Shown here in pieces: positions 12,372 through 24,100 of a DNA stretch of 64,000 bases (the stretch's first letter is position 1; each line of letters begins with the position of its first letter). The stretch comes from Ancylostoma caninum (lineage: Eukaryota > Nematoda > Chromadorea > Rhabditida > Ancylostomatidae). The DNA lies in assembly GCA_037903475.1 (NCBI GenBank), contig JBAJFG010000006.1, forward strand, positions 249,501-313,500, in the 5' to 3' direction. Made by a program: the position numbers and the translations under genes. The notes beneath the pieces were generated by a model. It saw only the letters and a program-made list of their open reading frames with translations. It made no database searches and was not told the origin of the DNA.

Positions 12372-13122
12372 AGGCAGCACCCGCAAAAATTTCCGACTTT
12401 AAGATCTTGGCACGGTTTGAGTAACTGCGTGCGCTGAATGCTGCTACAGTGCCGAAAACAGTCGGAGCCTTCAAAATCCCCGCTTTCTGTAACCTCTTAT
12501 CTCATCGCTTCCGAACGCTTGGGACGAGTTACGTGACCTATTCGGTGTGATCCAAAAAAGTCGATATCGCTGCCTTCTTTGTTAGCTGTTGTGCTGGCAA
12601 AGTCGGTCTCTTGCACTGCTTTGCAGTGTTTCTAAGGGTGATGGAAGAAACAAATTTTGAAAAAAATTGCATAACCAGTCAAGATGTTACAAAAACACTA
12701 ACGAATTCTGAAATGATCCCGAGACGATAAAAGAATTCGAAATTAAAATAACTGACCAAAACCCGGTCGTGCCAGCTAACTAAACAAATAAACAATTAGA
12801 TTTGTAGTCAAATAACAAGTAGAAAATTTTGCTGTGATAGACAATGGAAAAAGAAAGAGCTAAAGAGTAGAAAGGAGCTTTATAATCCTAAGAAAAGAAA
12901 TGGATGACCACATGATCAACGGACAGCAATAGTCCGCTGAAGCCACAACTCGATCGAACGAACCCATGCTGATCCTGCTGATCCAGGATCTTGGACATTC
13001 AACTAGTTATATCCTAGAAACGGTTGAGTTTTCTAAGCTATTCTGTTGTAGATTTGTTGGGACAACTACATATTACACAATGATAAAGATCTCAGACACA
13101 AAGATTTCCGTGGGTGCTGCCT
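12372..13122. mobile_element. TTAA-type (piggyBac-like) non-autonomous element, copy 2
   Basis: Exact TTAA at 12368-12371 and 13123-13126 flank ends reading AGGCAGCACCCGC and, inverted, AGGCAGCACCCACGG. Similarity of the ends continues to about 40 bp (TGAGATCTT). 751 bp, no coding capacity. This is the best-preserved copy of the family here. Confidence 0.65.
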
Positions 13123-13129
13123 TTAAGCT

Positions 13130-14450
13130 TTGCTTCATCATCTACTCGCTGGACATCTCGCCCACCGACTTCCAGCTTTCCAGTCATTTCGACGTCATCG
13201 TGGAATCTTAAAGAAAATTGTTTCTGAAGAACTCATCGACTCTATAACCCAGTTTTTATACCTTTAATTTTTACTTTTTGCTAGCAAGTCTTGAGACAAG
13301 GAGGAAACTGATACTGCGAGAACCGGCAGTGATGGAACCTACGATTCTTGTCCTACTTGAGCAGCAAAGCAGCAGAAAAGATCTGCTCAGGTTTAAGGGA
13401 TATACGGGTGTTGTCCCAATATCCGCTCTGTTCGTGGGAGCAGTTCTGAGCGAATTGTACTGGTGCCTCATTGATTCTGCTATGTAGAAGTTTACTTCAG
13501 AGATGAACTACCACATACACCTTCCACACCAGAGACACATCTTGAATTAGTTTTTGCTTTACTTGCAAGACCTGAAGAGCAACTCTACCATCATTTTGTA
13601 CCTGTGATTCAAGAATGTATAACGCACGTACGTGCACATAAGTAAATAAATAAACTACAGAGTTGTAAGCTTCAAAGTTGGGTAAACTCGTTTCTCGTTG
13701 GGAAAGATGTACCGATTCTAATAGTGTCCCGTTCGATTGATAAACATAGAATCAAAGATATAAGTCAAAATGCTGCATTAATTCCTAAATAACCTAGTCT
13801 ATCTTGAAGGGAATGAAGTCCACGGCTTGCAACACTTGTAGAATTATTGAGACCATGGTTCTCCCTCGAAACAGTTAAAATACTGGACATGAAATTTATC
13901 ATGGTTGCTATCTTCAACAAAATTAGCGGTTGTCTTTTTGTCTCAGACTCATTTTTGAGGAGGTGTAGGCCTGCACTTATCTGAGAATGTGTGCATTCTT
14001 TTTCGAACAACCCATTCTCTCTCATGAGACCACACACAGCAAACTTCGTAGTACGCCCATTACTGCGAAAAACAATGTAAACAATTCGACTTGAAGGCAG
14101 CATTCAAGCAGCAAAAAAGTTCTCTCGCGTTTGGGCTTATCCTAAAGGTGCCATCAATTGGAGTGTAACCGCAAGAGGGATCATCCCGAACCATGCAGTT
14201 ACGCGAGTAATAAAACTCGTTACGCATGTACAAATGCGCCCGCCATGCATAACTCCGCCCCATTCTCTCTGATCGTGTGCGACTGTGTTTCTCAGCTGAT
14301 ACGGGATCAATGAGTATTTTCAGATAGCGGTGATCTATTTCGCACCTCGGCAGCCGCACCCATCTCTGACGATAGATCTCGTACAAATGGACATGTATTG
14401 GCAAAATACAACAAAGTATTACGCGCAAACCTTGCCTTTTTGGGTGGTCT
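13130..14450. other. Intergenic AT-rich DNA, nothing recognised
   Basis: Only short frames without splice support or recognisable protein similarity were found on either strand. Confidence 0.4.
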
Positions 14451-14451
14451 T

Positions 14452-14640
14452 TTCTCTACGAGGGACACAAAAGTAGCCTTTAGGGTAGAATTTCATGGAA
14501 AAATCGACAACGTTTTTTATCGTGAGTGATGTCTTTAATGGTCTTTGCTCTACTGTGGGCACAAGAGTAGCCTCCAAAGTGGAATTTGATGAAAAAATCG
14601 ATGGCGTTTTCTATCGTGAGTGCTGTCCTGAAAGTGACAC
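14452..14640 (+). repeat. Imperfect tandem duplication of about 95 bp
   Basis: Two adjacent copies share GAAAAA(A)TCGA..CGTTTT..TATCGTGAGTG and the preceding AGTAGCCT segment. The inner part resembles the ends of the TTAA-type family (TCGTGAGTGNTGTC). A 244-codon open frame starts in this duplication; no evidence suggests it is a gene. Confidence 0.5.
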
Positions 14641-16427
14641 ATATGTAATACTAACAATAATCATAATGTGGACTGACAACATGACAAGCAACGAAACTAA
14701 AACGGTGAGCGAGAAATATCCGCCATTTAGAGAGCTTCCAAAACACGTCGCTCTTCCAGGTCATGTTGGTTTCCAGCCGACAATAATAAAAAAAATTACA
14801 GAGGTGTACCCAAAGATTCTCTTTCTAGTCGTACTATTACTTGATTGCTTTTTACGAAGTGCTTCGAGAGATGATTCACAGATAAATTTTATTTCCTTCC
14901 AATTGTACTGCTGTGAATTGCGAACTCAAATTCAAACAAACACAGACCTGCAGGCCTCTCAAATGAGCACAATTCGTAAGCGAGAACGATTAGTTAAGTA
15001 TTTCTCTACACAAGATGCTCTTTTAAAATATCACACATCACAGAGGATCGAATCTGGACGGCAGCCACACTTCAACTGTAAGAGAGACTTCTTGTTGTTG
15101 CAACGTAGTCCCAATCGTTACAAGCTTTGCAGAGGATTATTTGACGCGACAACATTGCTCCATTGTCGTTTGAAGCGTGGCACGACCCTGGAAAAATCCT
15201 ATCAGATTTCGAAAAGAGTATATGATTAATTCCTACCAGGGCACTATGTACATCAGAACATTTTTCCAAATGAGTAACGATTCTGACAGAAATATGGTCA
15301 GACGACGCGCTCTGTTGCCGTTGTTCCTTGTTTCACCGTTTTTTTTTTCAGTGAAAAACGCTTCCTTAGTTTCCGCATCTTCCTCGAAATTTCTTAAGGT
15401 ATTTGAGTAGCAAGCTTCATTAAGTTGTTTGATACATATTTGACATTGTCATTTTGATGAAATTTTGCGCACAATATTGAGAAAGGCCCTGCACACAGCG
15501 TAGAGGAGGTCGCGACAGCTGAAGGTGGAACGAAGCACATTTTCGTGCGTAACTCGTTACCGTGAACATCTCGATTTTATCGGCGAATACTGGTTCGTGT
15601 AGAAAGACACACACACATGGACATCGAGAGTGAGGATGGAGTACCATACTTGCTCTTGGAGGCAATCCCTTCCTAACCCGAATTTCCAAATCAATTGTGG
15701 TAATTCCCGATCCAAACAGTATTGGCCAGTCACCAAGTGTAAGGCCGTTCCGGCGAGATGAATATGAAGATGTTGTGATGGATTGCTGGTATCGCGAGCG
15801 CAATCGAAACATCCTAAAACGGTTCAATATTGTTCCGACTTCAAACAAGCAAAGCGATACTACCAGGTTCTGTACGCCAACGAAGACATCGTCTGAAAAA
15901 TACAGTCCTTCTCAAAAAGAAAGGCGGATTCCTCAATTACTGGAACGCTATGGGAGCTGAGTAATGTATTTGTAGAGAGAGTGCTCCAAGTGAGTGAGTC
16001 GAGAAGATCCCGCGGCAATTTTTCGGCCTCGACGATATGAAACCGCACGCGCAGTCCGCCTGTCTTTTTGTTAAGCATGAATGTCCACGCAGACCAGACG
16101 TACTATAGAGCAAAATGGCGTCCAAATTTGGAAAAGTGGACCCTAACAAGTGCGGGACTAGAGCCAGCGAAGAAAAAAGGGGAGTTTCCGATCAAAACGA
16201 CTTCTGATTTCGCATCAGCTATACATAAGTACACGTGTAGGTTCACGAATAGATCATATCACCAACGAAAAGCCATAGCATGTGAGAATAGCAGGAAACT
16301 TTGAAAATTCAGATTAAAAAAGTATTGCGAATCTTTGTGTCTACTCATTCCTCTACATGGAACGTTGGGCTATGATTGTGCCCATCAAGAAAACATGTTT
16401 GGAAGAAAACAAAGGAAATGACCGTAC

Positions 16428-16606
16428 CTCAGCACATCTTTTTCTTTAATGGGGCGGACTAGCTGCTTGGCAAGAACGGCGTCATCCCTATTAGCTGCAG
16501 GCGGCTTGTTGGTCGAAATTCCATCGTCGTCTTCCGCGCAGCTGCTATCACTGGCTCTTACAATCACAAGAGTGACAATAGTACAGAACAGCAAAAGCCT
16601 CAGCAT
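16428..16606 (-). CDS. First exon of a putative secreted protein
   Basis: From the start codon at 16606 the minus strand encodes a hydrophobic signal peptide (MLRLLLFCTIVTLVIVRA) followed by an acidic, Cys-containing segment (SCAEDDDG) and a charged stretch ending KEKDVL. A donor AG|GTACGG closes the exon at 16428 after 59 codons plus two bases. No downstream exon could be joined with confidence between 15.4 and 16.4 kb. Function unknown; it could also be a lone fragment. Confidence 0.4.
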
Positions 16607-17073
16607 GAGTTTGCGAAAGTTCAGAGATAACACAGAAAAGTGTCCGGCTGCTGCCCGTCAAACGATGAAACGAATGAAGGGTGGGGAATGGGACAAACTT
16701 TAACTCTACTTTGAAATGACCATCATCAATTTTGTCACTGAAACCGGTACACCGTTTGCAGAGAGCGATGTCTTCTGCAGAGAAATAGATATGGTAATAT
16801 TTCCATCACTAAGGTCACCTGAACGAACCCTTGTGTGAACGATGTCAACCCTTTTATTATAGTTATTTATTGCCTAGCGTGCGATTACCACGTACAGATG
16901 CGAAGTACAAGTAATCATAGTTGGCAGACAAAGTCGGTCTCGATACAACTGGCGGATTCCGTACACAGCATTGCAGCCCCGGAAGCGCGCCAAGACCCAA
17001 ACGAAGGTTGCGGCAAAGACATGAACCAAGCAAGAGAGTCGCGTAGGTGCTGTAACGCCTCATGTACCAGTTA

Positions 17074-18362
17074 TTAGGTATGTGAAAAAGTTTCCGCCCT
17101 TTTTCTAGGCAAAATTGAGTGTTTTTTTTTTTCAAAATAGAAAAGAAACAGATAGATCAATCAAAGTACTGGCCATCGTTAGCTATAACGTTTGCTCATC
17201 TTTCTGAGAGGAGACAGATGCCGCGGCGGTAGAAGGCCTCGTCCTTCGACTCGATCCATTCCCTCACCCATTTTTCGACGTCTCCAAAAGACTGGAAGTG
17301 CTGCTCGGAAATCCCGTGGGCCATCGACCGAAACGAATAGTAATCTGACGGAGCACAGTCTGGTGAATAAGCCGCATATGGTAGCCCATCCCAGCGAAGT
17401 GCTTCAAGCGTCTCCTTCACTGTTTTTGTAACGTGTGGACGAGCATTGTCATGCAGCAAAATGACTTTGTGCTGCCTTGTCTCGTGTTCCGGCCGTTTCT
17501 GGTGCAATGCTCTGCTCAAACAAATCATTTGCTCTTCATAGAGATCGCCCGTGATCGTCTGGCCTGGTTTAAGCAGCTCATGATAGAGCACTCCCTTCTG
17601 GTCCCACCAGATACACAGCATTGCCTTCTTCTCATGGATATTGCGCTTTGGCGTCGATTGTGATGGTTGGCCACGGTCGCAAATGGCTTTTCGGCGCTTC
17701 GGATTATCGAAATAGTTCCATTTTTCGTCTCCAGTGATACGATGCAGAAATCCCTTACTTTTTTGTTTGTCAAGCAACATTTCACAGATGGTTTTTCTTC
17801 TTTCCATGTCGCGTTCTGTCATGTCGTATGGTACCCATCTGCCTTCCTTATAAACCTTTCCCATGGCTTTGAGACGCTTGGAAATGTTGGATCTATCAAC
17901 ATTTAGAGAGCTGGCAATCTCTTCTTGTGTTTGGCGTGGATCTTCATCAATTAATGAATGAAGTTCTTTGTCTTCAAAAACTTTTGGCCTTCCATTGCGT
18001 TGCTTGTCTCCAACATCGAAATCATCACTACCAAAGCGTCGGAACCATTCTTTGCATGTTGTTTCTGATGGAGCATGGTCCCCATAAGCTTCCATGAGCA
18101 TTCGGCAAAATTCGGCAGCAGTTTTCTTCAAATTGAAGCAGAAAAGAAGTGCTTCGCGCAAATGACTTACTTGGCTCAAATATCGGCATGATTATTGCCA
18201 TAAAACACAATGATGTTGATATAAATCGAAACAAATATGTACTAAATATTATTGACAGATGTCAAAGCAACAAAATGAAGAAGGATTTACAGAGTATTTG
18301 CAAGGATAGCTAACGGTATAACCACTCATCGCTAGAGGGCGGAAACTTTTTCACATACCTAA
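17074..18362 (-). mobile_element. Full-length mariner transposon with TA target duplication
   Basis: 27-bp perfect terminal inverted repeats (17074-17100 and 18336-18362, outer part TTAGGTATGTGAAAAAG) are flanked on both sides by TA (17072-17073, 18363-18364). The 1289-bp length and single internal minus-strand gene are canonical for mariner. Perfect ends imply fairly recent mobility. Confidence 0.95.
17196..18189 (-). pseudogene. Mariner transposase, nearly intact but disrupted
   Basis: The long frame gives about 327 residues with helix-turn-helix DNA-binding domains, WVPYDMTE linker and the DD34D triad: aspartates in TGDEKW (about residue 151), HDNARPH (244) and APSDYY (279), with 34 residues between the last two. 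Two lesions are visible. An ATG at 18189 opens MPIFEPSK in a different frame from HLREALLFCFN, so a one- or two-base indel near codon 9 breaks the natural start. TGA replaces the conserved Trp codon in the C-terminal SER(W) motif, while the expected tail AN..NDGQYFD and its own stop still follow in frame. Cut-and-paste transposase by family; probably inactive here. Confidence 0.92.
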
Positions 18363-18364
18363 TA

Positions 18365-20480
18365 TTTTGAGACTGACTGTACTTGTGCGCGTAAACATGA
18401 ACAGCGAAATTACTGTTTGATATGTGAATTTCATGATTTCACATTAGTCATCTAAATGCTCGTCGAATGCTTTGTCACGTCAAAAAACACTTGTTGCTTC
18501 CTTTTTTGTGTTATATTTGGGGAGTATCCCGCAATAACGGCTCGTCTTGATAAGCATTTCAACGTAGATACTCAGTGTTTGCGGCTCAGCTACTTCTGGG
18601 AGCACTACCCGTTGTGAAAAAAACCTTTCTCTTCTGTGTTTTCCAATTAGGGAAACCAAGCAAGATTTTCTGTATCACAAGAAGACCATTTCACCTGCTT
18701 TTGGTGTGTAGTAACTGCAAGCCACTAAATTTGCTTTCTAATCACTGCATGTGAGAGAAAAGCAAAATTATCTCTTCTGTTGTTTTCTCCTGGAGGAGGA
18801 AGATCTATGCAACTGAGCAGTGAAAAACACCTATAAGCTTATTAAGAGCTTATTAAGGAAGTTGAATAGTTACGAAGGTTATTCCATCAAATAGTGCAGT
18901 GACGACCACCTCGAAGAAAGGTTTACCTGGGTTGGGAAGTGCAAAGGCTCAAAATCGAACTGAGACAATTCTTTCCGAAGCCAGTCTCGCTGCAAAGAAT
19001 GAAAAAACCAGAGAGAAGGAGCAAATACGCTCCATTAATGAAAACCTGATTGTCCCTGAAAACAAGTGAGATAATACTGTTTTCTGTCCATCCTTGACTC
19101 AAACTAGGGAGAGCAAATACATTCGTTGTCCCACTACCAAATAAGAAAAGTATTAGACATGCAGTGAGCCGATGGCTTTTTTCGCAGACTCGGAAAGCAT
19201 ATGGCGCGATTCCATAATATAGAAAACTAGACGGCGCACCCGGCTTCGCTCGGTTGTTCTATTTCTCCCGGCTTCTTACAGCTGATGACAACATTTGTTG
19301 AACCAAAAAAAATCCCTTCCAGATGTTCATCATATGGTGATCAGCTTATGTCTTCTTCACCCCTATCCTCCCCTCAAAAATAAGGCAAATTTGTTCAACT
19401 GGTACATCTTCTAAAATGCTTATCATATTGACGTTCAGAGTTTTGGAAAATCCCAGGAGACATGTCTTCACGGTCCCTGAGCAAGAAGAAGGAATTCTTC
19501 TTGCATATTACAAAGAGGGTAAGCTTTAGGGAAACGATACTCCTATGGGACGTAGGGCAGGCCTTGCTCTCCAAGTATCATATGAAAGCATGTCCGTGTT
19601 CGCAAGTCTTGTCGTGTTTCCGCCAAAGAAAGGCATCTATGTTCTACTATAGAAAATGTTTTCTCTTCCTTGTTCCTCACTCAAGCAATCTTCTAAGGGC
19701 ACATTTTCTTCCTCATCTTAGTTCTCATCACAAGATGAATTCATAGGTACTTCGGCAGGGCTTGGCTGTTGTGCAAGAGATAAAAGTGGTGCAGGTCCAG
19801 TTTCAATAATCCACTTGAATGACTTCAACTTGGCAGAGATTAGTTTTCCTTCTGAACCGAATTCCAGCATGTGGATGACCCCATATGGATATCTCAGAGA
19901 GCAAGAGATGCGCTATCATCCACAGAAACATCAAGCTCGCAAAGGTTTATCTTTTCATGATCTGGGACAAAGTCGACCTGAGTTGGTTGCGGCGCAGAGG
20001 CTATGCGATCCCTCGTCGCCTCTGATTGCTTCAGCAAGGAAGGAGCTGCTGCGAACAAGAGTGCATTTATTCTGATTGCCAAAACATGGGCTTTACTCTG
20101 TATACACCTATTCAGAAAATTTTTGCGTCTTTGATTTTCCACATCTCAATAATTCTGACGCACCCTGTATATATACAGACATACGGTTCCCCGCATGGAA
20201 TCCTCGCCTTGACAGCAAATTAAGTGTCTTTCTTGGTAGCTGGTTATGTTTCTTGATAGTTAACACCAAATATGATGAAAGATTATCAAGAAAACACTGA
20301 TTTGCCACTACGATGGCGATTTCAGCGCGAGCAGCGTAGCCGTTACACGTGCTTCATGTATCCTCGGAAAACGCAGCGCCAGGGACCCTCACTGTATGTA
20401 TTTTGAACTCTTATTTACGAGCTGTATTGACTTACATATTTATCCAGTCAAAAGCTTGCATTTGCGAAGCATAGTATAGA
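18365..20480. other. Intergenic region, no gene supported
   Basis: AT-rich DNA with short frames only. A GC-rich patch at about 19228-19256 (GGCGCACCCGGCTTCGCTCG) may be the end of a mobile element, but no partner was found. Confidence 0.35.
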
Positions 20481-20485
20481 ACATC

Positions 20486-20851
20486 TTACAAACTTCTGTG
20501 TAGGCAGCGCGAGGTTGTTAAATTATATATTTGAATAATCTTAAAGTTTTGATGGTTTGCCTCTCTCAGTTCCTGGAAAGGCAATGGTGAGTAAGCTGTC
20601 CGATAAGTCACCTTCTCAACGTGAACCAGAACTGTTCTCCTTTTTTTTCCGGCATCAAGGCCACGAACTTCAACTGGATCAAAATGCACACGGTTGGCGG
20701 ACGTGACTGTGAGCGTAAAAACGAGAGCAACGCTGAACCTATCATGTTTGAAGCAGGTTACCGAAATAGGGTGATATTTCCAGAGCGATAGATATGTAGT
20801 CGTCTTTGGATATCCTAGCAAAAATGCAAACTGCTTCTGATGCTGCGACAA
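20486..20851 (-). CDS. Uncertain ORF, possibly a coding exon
   Basis: A 121-codon frame contains a hydrophobic stretch (SVALVFTLTVTSA) followed by a charged segment (FDPVEVRGLDAGKKRR) that reads like protein rather than random DNA. A tiny intron could be drawn between GAAG|GTGACT and TTTCCAG. No family recognised. No supporting neighbours or poly(A) signal. Chance remains likely. Confidence 0.2.
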   Translation of the reverse strand: MSQHQKQFAFLLGYPKTTTYLSLWKYHPISVTCFKHDRFSVALVFTLTVTSANRVHFDPVEVRGLDAGKKRRTVLVHVEKVTYRTAYSPLPFQELREANHQNFKIIQIYNLTTSRCLHRSL

Positions 20852-21013
20852 TTGAGAGTTGAGTGCAAGGATCCTAATCCTTATGATGAACTTTACTCAG
20901 ATGCGACAGTACATATATGAGATGACTATTCTAAGCCTAAGAAATCATTACAACAAACTTTAGCCGGTTAAAAGAAGCATAGCAATTTTAGTAGTAGAGT
21001 GTCACAACTCGAT

Positions 21014-21048
21014 TCCCTCTGGACTGTTCTATGTACAGTCCAGAGGGA
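21014..21048. repeat. Perfect 14-bp stem with 7-nt loop
   Basis: TCCCTCTGGACTGT at 21014-21027 pairs exactly with 21035-21048. Isolated; function unknown. Confidence 0.7.
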
Positions 21049-21049
21049 T

Positions 21050-23084
21050 CGCGAGGTGCTCTAGGATCGATACGATGACACGCGGCTCTGGAATGCTCCA
21101 TAATGAAGGTTCCACCAACTCACCTGAACGTTTGTTCCACTTCTCATCTACCACCACCGCGGCGATCCCACTACATTGCACGCTATTTTCTCCTACATTT
21201 TATGACCCTTTGCCACATACTTTAAGCATAGCCATATTATCAGCACATTCGAGGTGAAGGACGGCAAATAATCGTACTCAACCCATTATACTGGAGTGAT
21301 GGAATTATAAGAGAATCTAAGGTGCCCTGTACTTGAGCGAACCGCACGAGGCGATGCACTCTCGTCTACCACATGAATTGGACAGGTCCTGTAGTCAGAA
21401 GTGGTAATAAAGATCAAAAGGACTGAAGAGATCAGCTCCATCACACATTTTTTTATTCCAAACTCGTAGTTCTGTTCGATAGCGTGACCCGGTTTAATCT
21501 AGGAAGTAGACCACCAGGAATTGGTAATCTCTCCCTTTTTGAGTCGCTGCTCATCAGGTGAATCTTAGGTTGAAAAGAGCTGTGAAATCCTTTTTTTCCG
21601 GTATTTCACCCGATGTATATTTATAACGGAGAAATAATGGAGCAGCCCTTTCGAATCTTCGTGTAATTAGCCAGAATGAGGCCGGATTCCTTTGCGAGTT
21701 GAGAAGCGTAGAAATCGACAACATTATCGTCACCTTCAATTATATAATAAGCGTAATGAAGAACTTGACTAGCACTAACTGGATTAGGAATCAGGAATTC
21801 CCTATAATGCTAGCGCGGATATAAAGAGACCCCACTCACTTCATGATCGAAAGGTCACTGTAGACAGGATTCCATGTAATGACTAAACAGATGAGTGTAT
21901 TGAGTGATATTGAGTGACCAGAAAAGGGTTGAGAAGCTCCGTACCTCAGTTGGATCCAGAAATTTCCTCTTCCATTAGATATGCTGTAATTAAGGTGTGC
22001 GCCTACACATTCATCCGTATATCAATACATACATATGAGACTCAGCGCAGCGTGTTGCCAGAAACTATGTTACAACTGGTCAAAAGTCACCGACCTCCCA
22101 TCGCACGTCGACTTTGATGAGGTGCTTCTCGGCCACAGTCCCAGCTACCTCCCAAAAGCAGTGTCTATGCACAGTCCTTTTCAAAAGGTAGACGGATTGC
22201 GTTCGCGAATTCATAGCGCCGCGGCCGCAAAATCGCGGCAGATCTACTCCAACCTCTCACTTGGAACTTGCCTTACTGCATATCTCCTTTCAGTCTCGCC
22301 GCTATTCTAGCCATGAAACCCGCCTATTTTTCTGAGTAGAGCTATATTACGTGTTCCAGATATCTACAGATCCCGCACCTACTCAGTATGTTGGCCTTAA
22401 TTATGTCCAACATGTCACAGAACGAAAATCCCTCTCGAAAAGGATAACTGTAAGGCCCTCTGCTCCCAGCTGTGCTTGTTGTCCACCACAGTTTCGACTC
22501 TGCAAAACATGTTTTCATCTGCCCAAAACGCAAGATCAGCGCTGAAACACTGCTTACCACTTCAAATTGGGCAGGCAAAATGGCACATACCCCGTCTCGA
22601 AAAGATATTTAAAGGATAATTTGAAGCAATTAATGTGTACTGCTGGAATCAGCCTGTCGAAGGAGTCTAGAATCTGCTAATATCTCAACTATGAAAACAA
22701 GGTCGAGCACTTCCTGGGAAGTCCAAGCTTGAGCGAGTGCTATGGCTGTGAAACCGTGATCCATGCCGTGCCTGCTCTTCATTCTGCCAGTGAACCATCG
22801 CAACGGTGCTTGTTGCCAGGCAAAACGTGACCCTTAACACGATGATTTCTCTTTTCTGCAACACTAGCTGACGGCGCCCGCAATTAACACTTGCAAATGT
22901 CGATGCTAGCCCTCGCCACTTCGCCTTTTGTAAGACTTCACTTGCTTTGCACCTCGAGAGGTGGCCTTGTAACCTCCGATAGGCGGCGATCCAAAAAGGC
23001 AACACTTGGGTATTGCGTACAGTAAATGGATTTGAGAAACTCTAAATAAAAGTTAGAACAGACGGTTTACGGTTACATCTCTGA
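21050..23084. other. Intergenic region, no gene supported
   Basis: Mixed AT-rich DNA with short frames on both strands, none with splice signals or a recognisable product. Confidence 0.35.
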
Positions 23085-23219
23085 CTAACACTTATTGATG
23101 CTGACGATGCTATCCTCTTGCTCGCAAAGGAGTCCCACAGGAAGTAGTGGAAGAAAATCTCTCGAATAGGTTGCTTGTTCATCGTCGAACAGTTCCACTT
23201 CCTCCCATACCACAGATGC
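23085..23219 (-). CDS. Possible terminal coding exon, unknown protein
   Basis: The minus strand reads SVVWEEVELFDDEQATYSRD and continues FLPLLPVGLLC to a TAG at 23085. The composition is protein-like: acidic and then hydrophobic. An upstream acceptor would be CTAAG just above 23219, which is weak. It may belong with the exon at 23922-24100 on the same strand, although a mobile element lies between them. No family recognised. Confidence 0.25.
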   Translation of the reverse strand, partial: ASVVWEEVELFDDEQATYSRDFLPLLPVGLLCEQEDSIVSINKC

Positions 23220-23555
23220 TTAGTTAGCATACTAACACGTATATTTTTGCCATAAGTAATGTGCGGGGGATCAGAGATGAGAAGTTTTTCTAGTTTTTAA
23301 ACATTAGTTTTTTTAGGAGTGTGAACGTTCGACCTTCTTTGAAAAAAAAATTAGTTTTTTTGGTGCAAAAGAAATGGCGCACTTTTTTCAAAATCTTGTA
23401 ATTTTCTTTGGACATAGCGCGACATCCATTTACATACTTATGGAGCAAAGCAAGCTCTTTTGTGCTGTTTGTATAAGAGATGTTTTCTGGAATTTGGAGT
23501 AATTAAACAAAAATTTCTAAAAATCTCGTCTTCAATTTTTTGAATTCTGAGGATT

Positions 23556-23842
23556 GGTGAAAAGGGAGTTGGGGGGGGGGCCACCCTATAAAAGGTCGTA
23601 GGCTTCACCTAGTAAGCCTAAGTAAAAGCACTAGCCTAAGCCTAAGCCTAAGCCTAAGCCTAAGCCTAAGCTAAGCCTAAGCTTAATCCTATGCTTAAGC
23701 ATGGGTTTAAGCCTAAGCCTAAGGATTAGGCTTAGGCTTCACAGGAGTGCCCCCCCCAACTCCCTTTTAGTGCTTTTACTTAGGCTTACAAGGTGAAGCC
23801 TATGAGCTTTTATAGGGTGGCCCCCCCAACTCCCTTTTCACC
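23556..23842. mobile_element. Fold-back element with 9-bp target duplication carrying telomere-type repeats
   Basis: Ends GGTGAAAAGGGAGTTGGGGG and the inverse lie between direct repeats CTGAGGATT (23547-23555, 23843-23851). A 9-bp duplication suggests a Mutator-like MITE. The arms are rich in G/C runs. The inside holds (TAAGCC)n turning into (TTAGGC)n. Confidence 0.7.
23604..23740. repeat. Interstitial telomere-type (TTAGGC/GCCTAA)n repeats, inverted arrangement
   Basis: About nine near-tandem CCTAAG units from about 23632, then degenerate units, then TTAGGCTTAGGC in the opposite sense. TTAGGC is the nematode telomere repeat. Here it lies inside a mobile element, not at a chromosome end. Confidence 0.8.
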
Positions 23843-23921
23843 CTGAGGATTTTCCTGTGGTGCCGCCAGCAATGCAGCCCAGAACACCTTACTTGGATTA
23901 CGTCAGGATGCCAGTACTTAC

Positions 23922-24100
23922 TCCACATGTGATCTCTATTTAACGACTTCGCTGTTGTAGAAATGTGGATGAGCGCTTTTTGAAGCAGTTCCCTTGTCAT
24001 TTCTAGCATTCCATAAGGATGATAATTTCGAAGGTGTTTTTTGAAAAGTCTACATTCACCAATACCTATTGCAGTCATTTGTTCCAAAAACTTGTGTCTG
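23922..24100 (-). CDS. Probable internal coding exon, unknown protein
   Basis: The exon lies between acceptor CTTTCCAG (ends at 24101) and a very strong donor A|GTAAGTAC at 23922. It encodes 59 codons including FLEQMTAIGIGECRLFKKHL and LLQKALIHISTT in one uninterrupted frame. The mix of helix-forming residues looks genuinely coding. No family recognised and flanking exons are not identified, so it could be a gene remnant. Confidence 0.4.

Noticed and set aside
14495..15229. Open frame of 244 codons on the plus strand
   Set aside because: Starts inside a tandem duplication of a mobile-element-like sequence, residue mix looks random, no splice or poly(A) context and no recognisable motif.
15697..15850. 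Kinase-like segment (EYEDVVMDCWYRERNR) on the plus strand
   Set aside because: Resembles the CW..D..R region of tyrosine kinases only superficially; no other kinase motifs nearby.
17196..18179. Intact active transposase starting at 18179
   Set aside because: That start would be a TTG codon; the natural ATG at 18189 is out of frame and a premature TGA removes the C-terminus.
23604..23740. True telomere or chromosome end
   Set aside because: Short, bidirectional, and enclosed in a transposon with target duplication; unique sequence continues on both sides.
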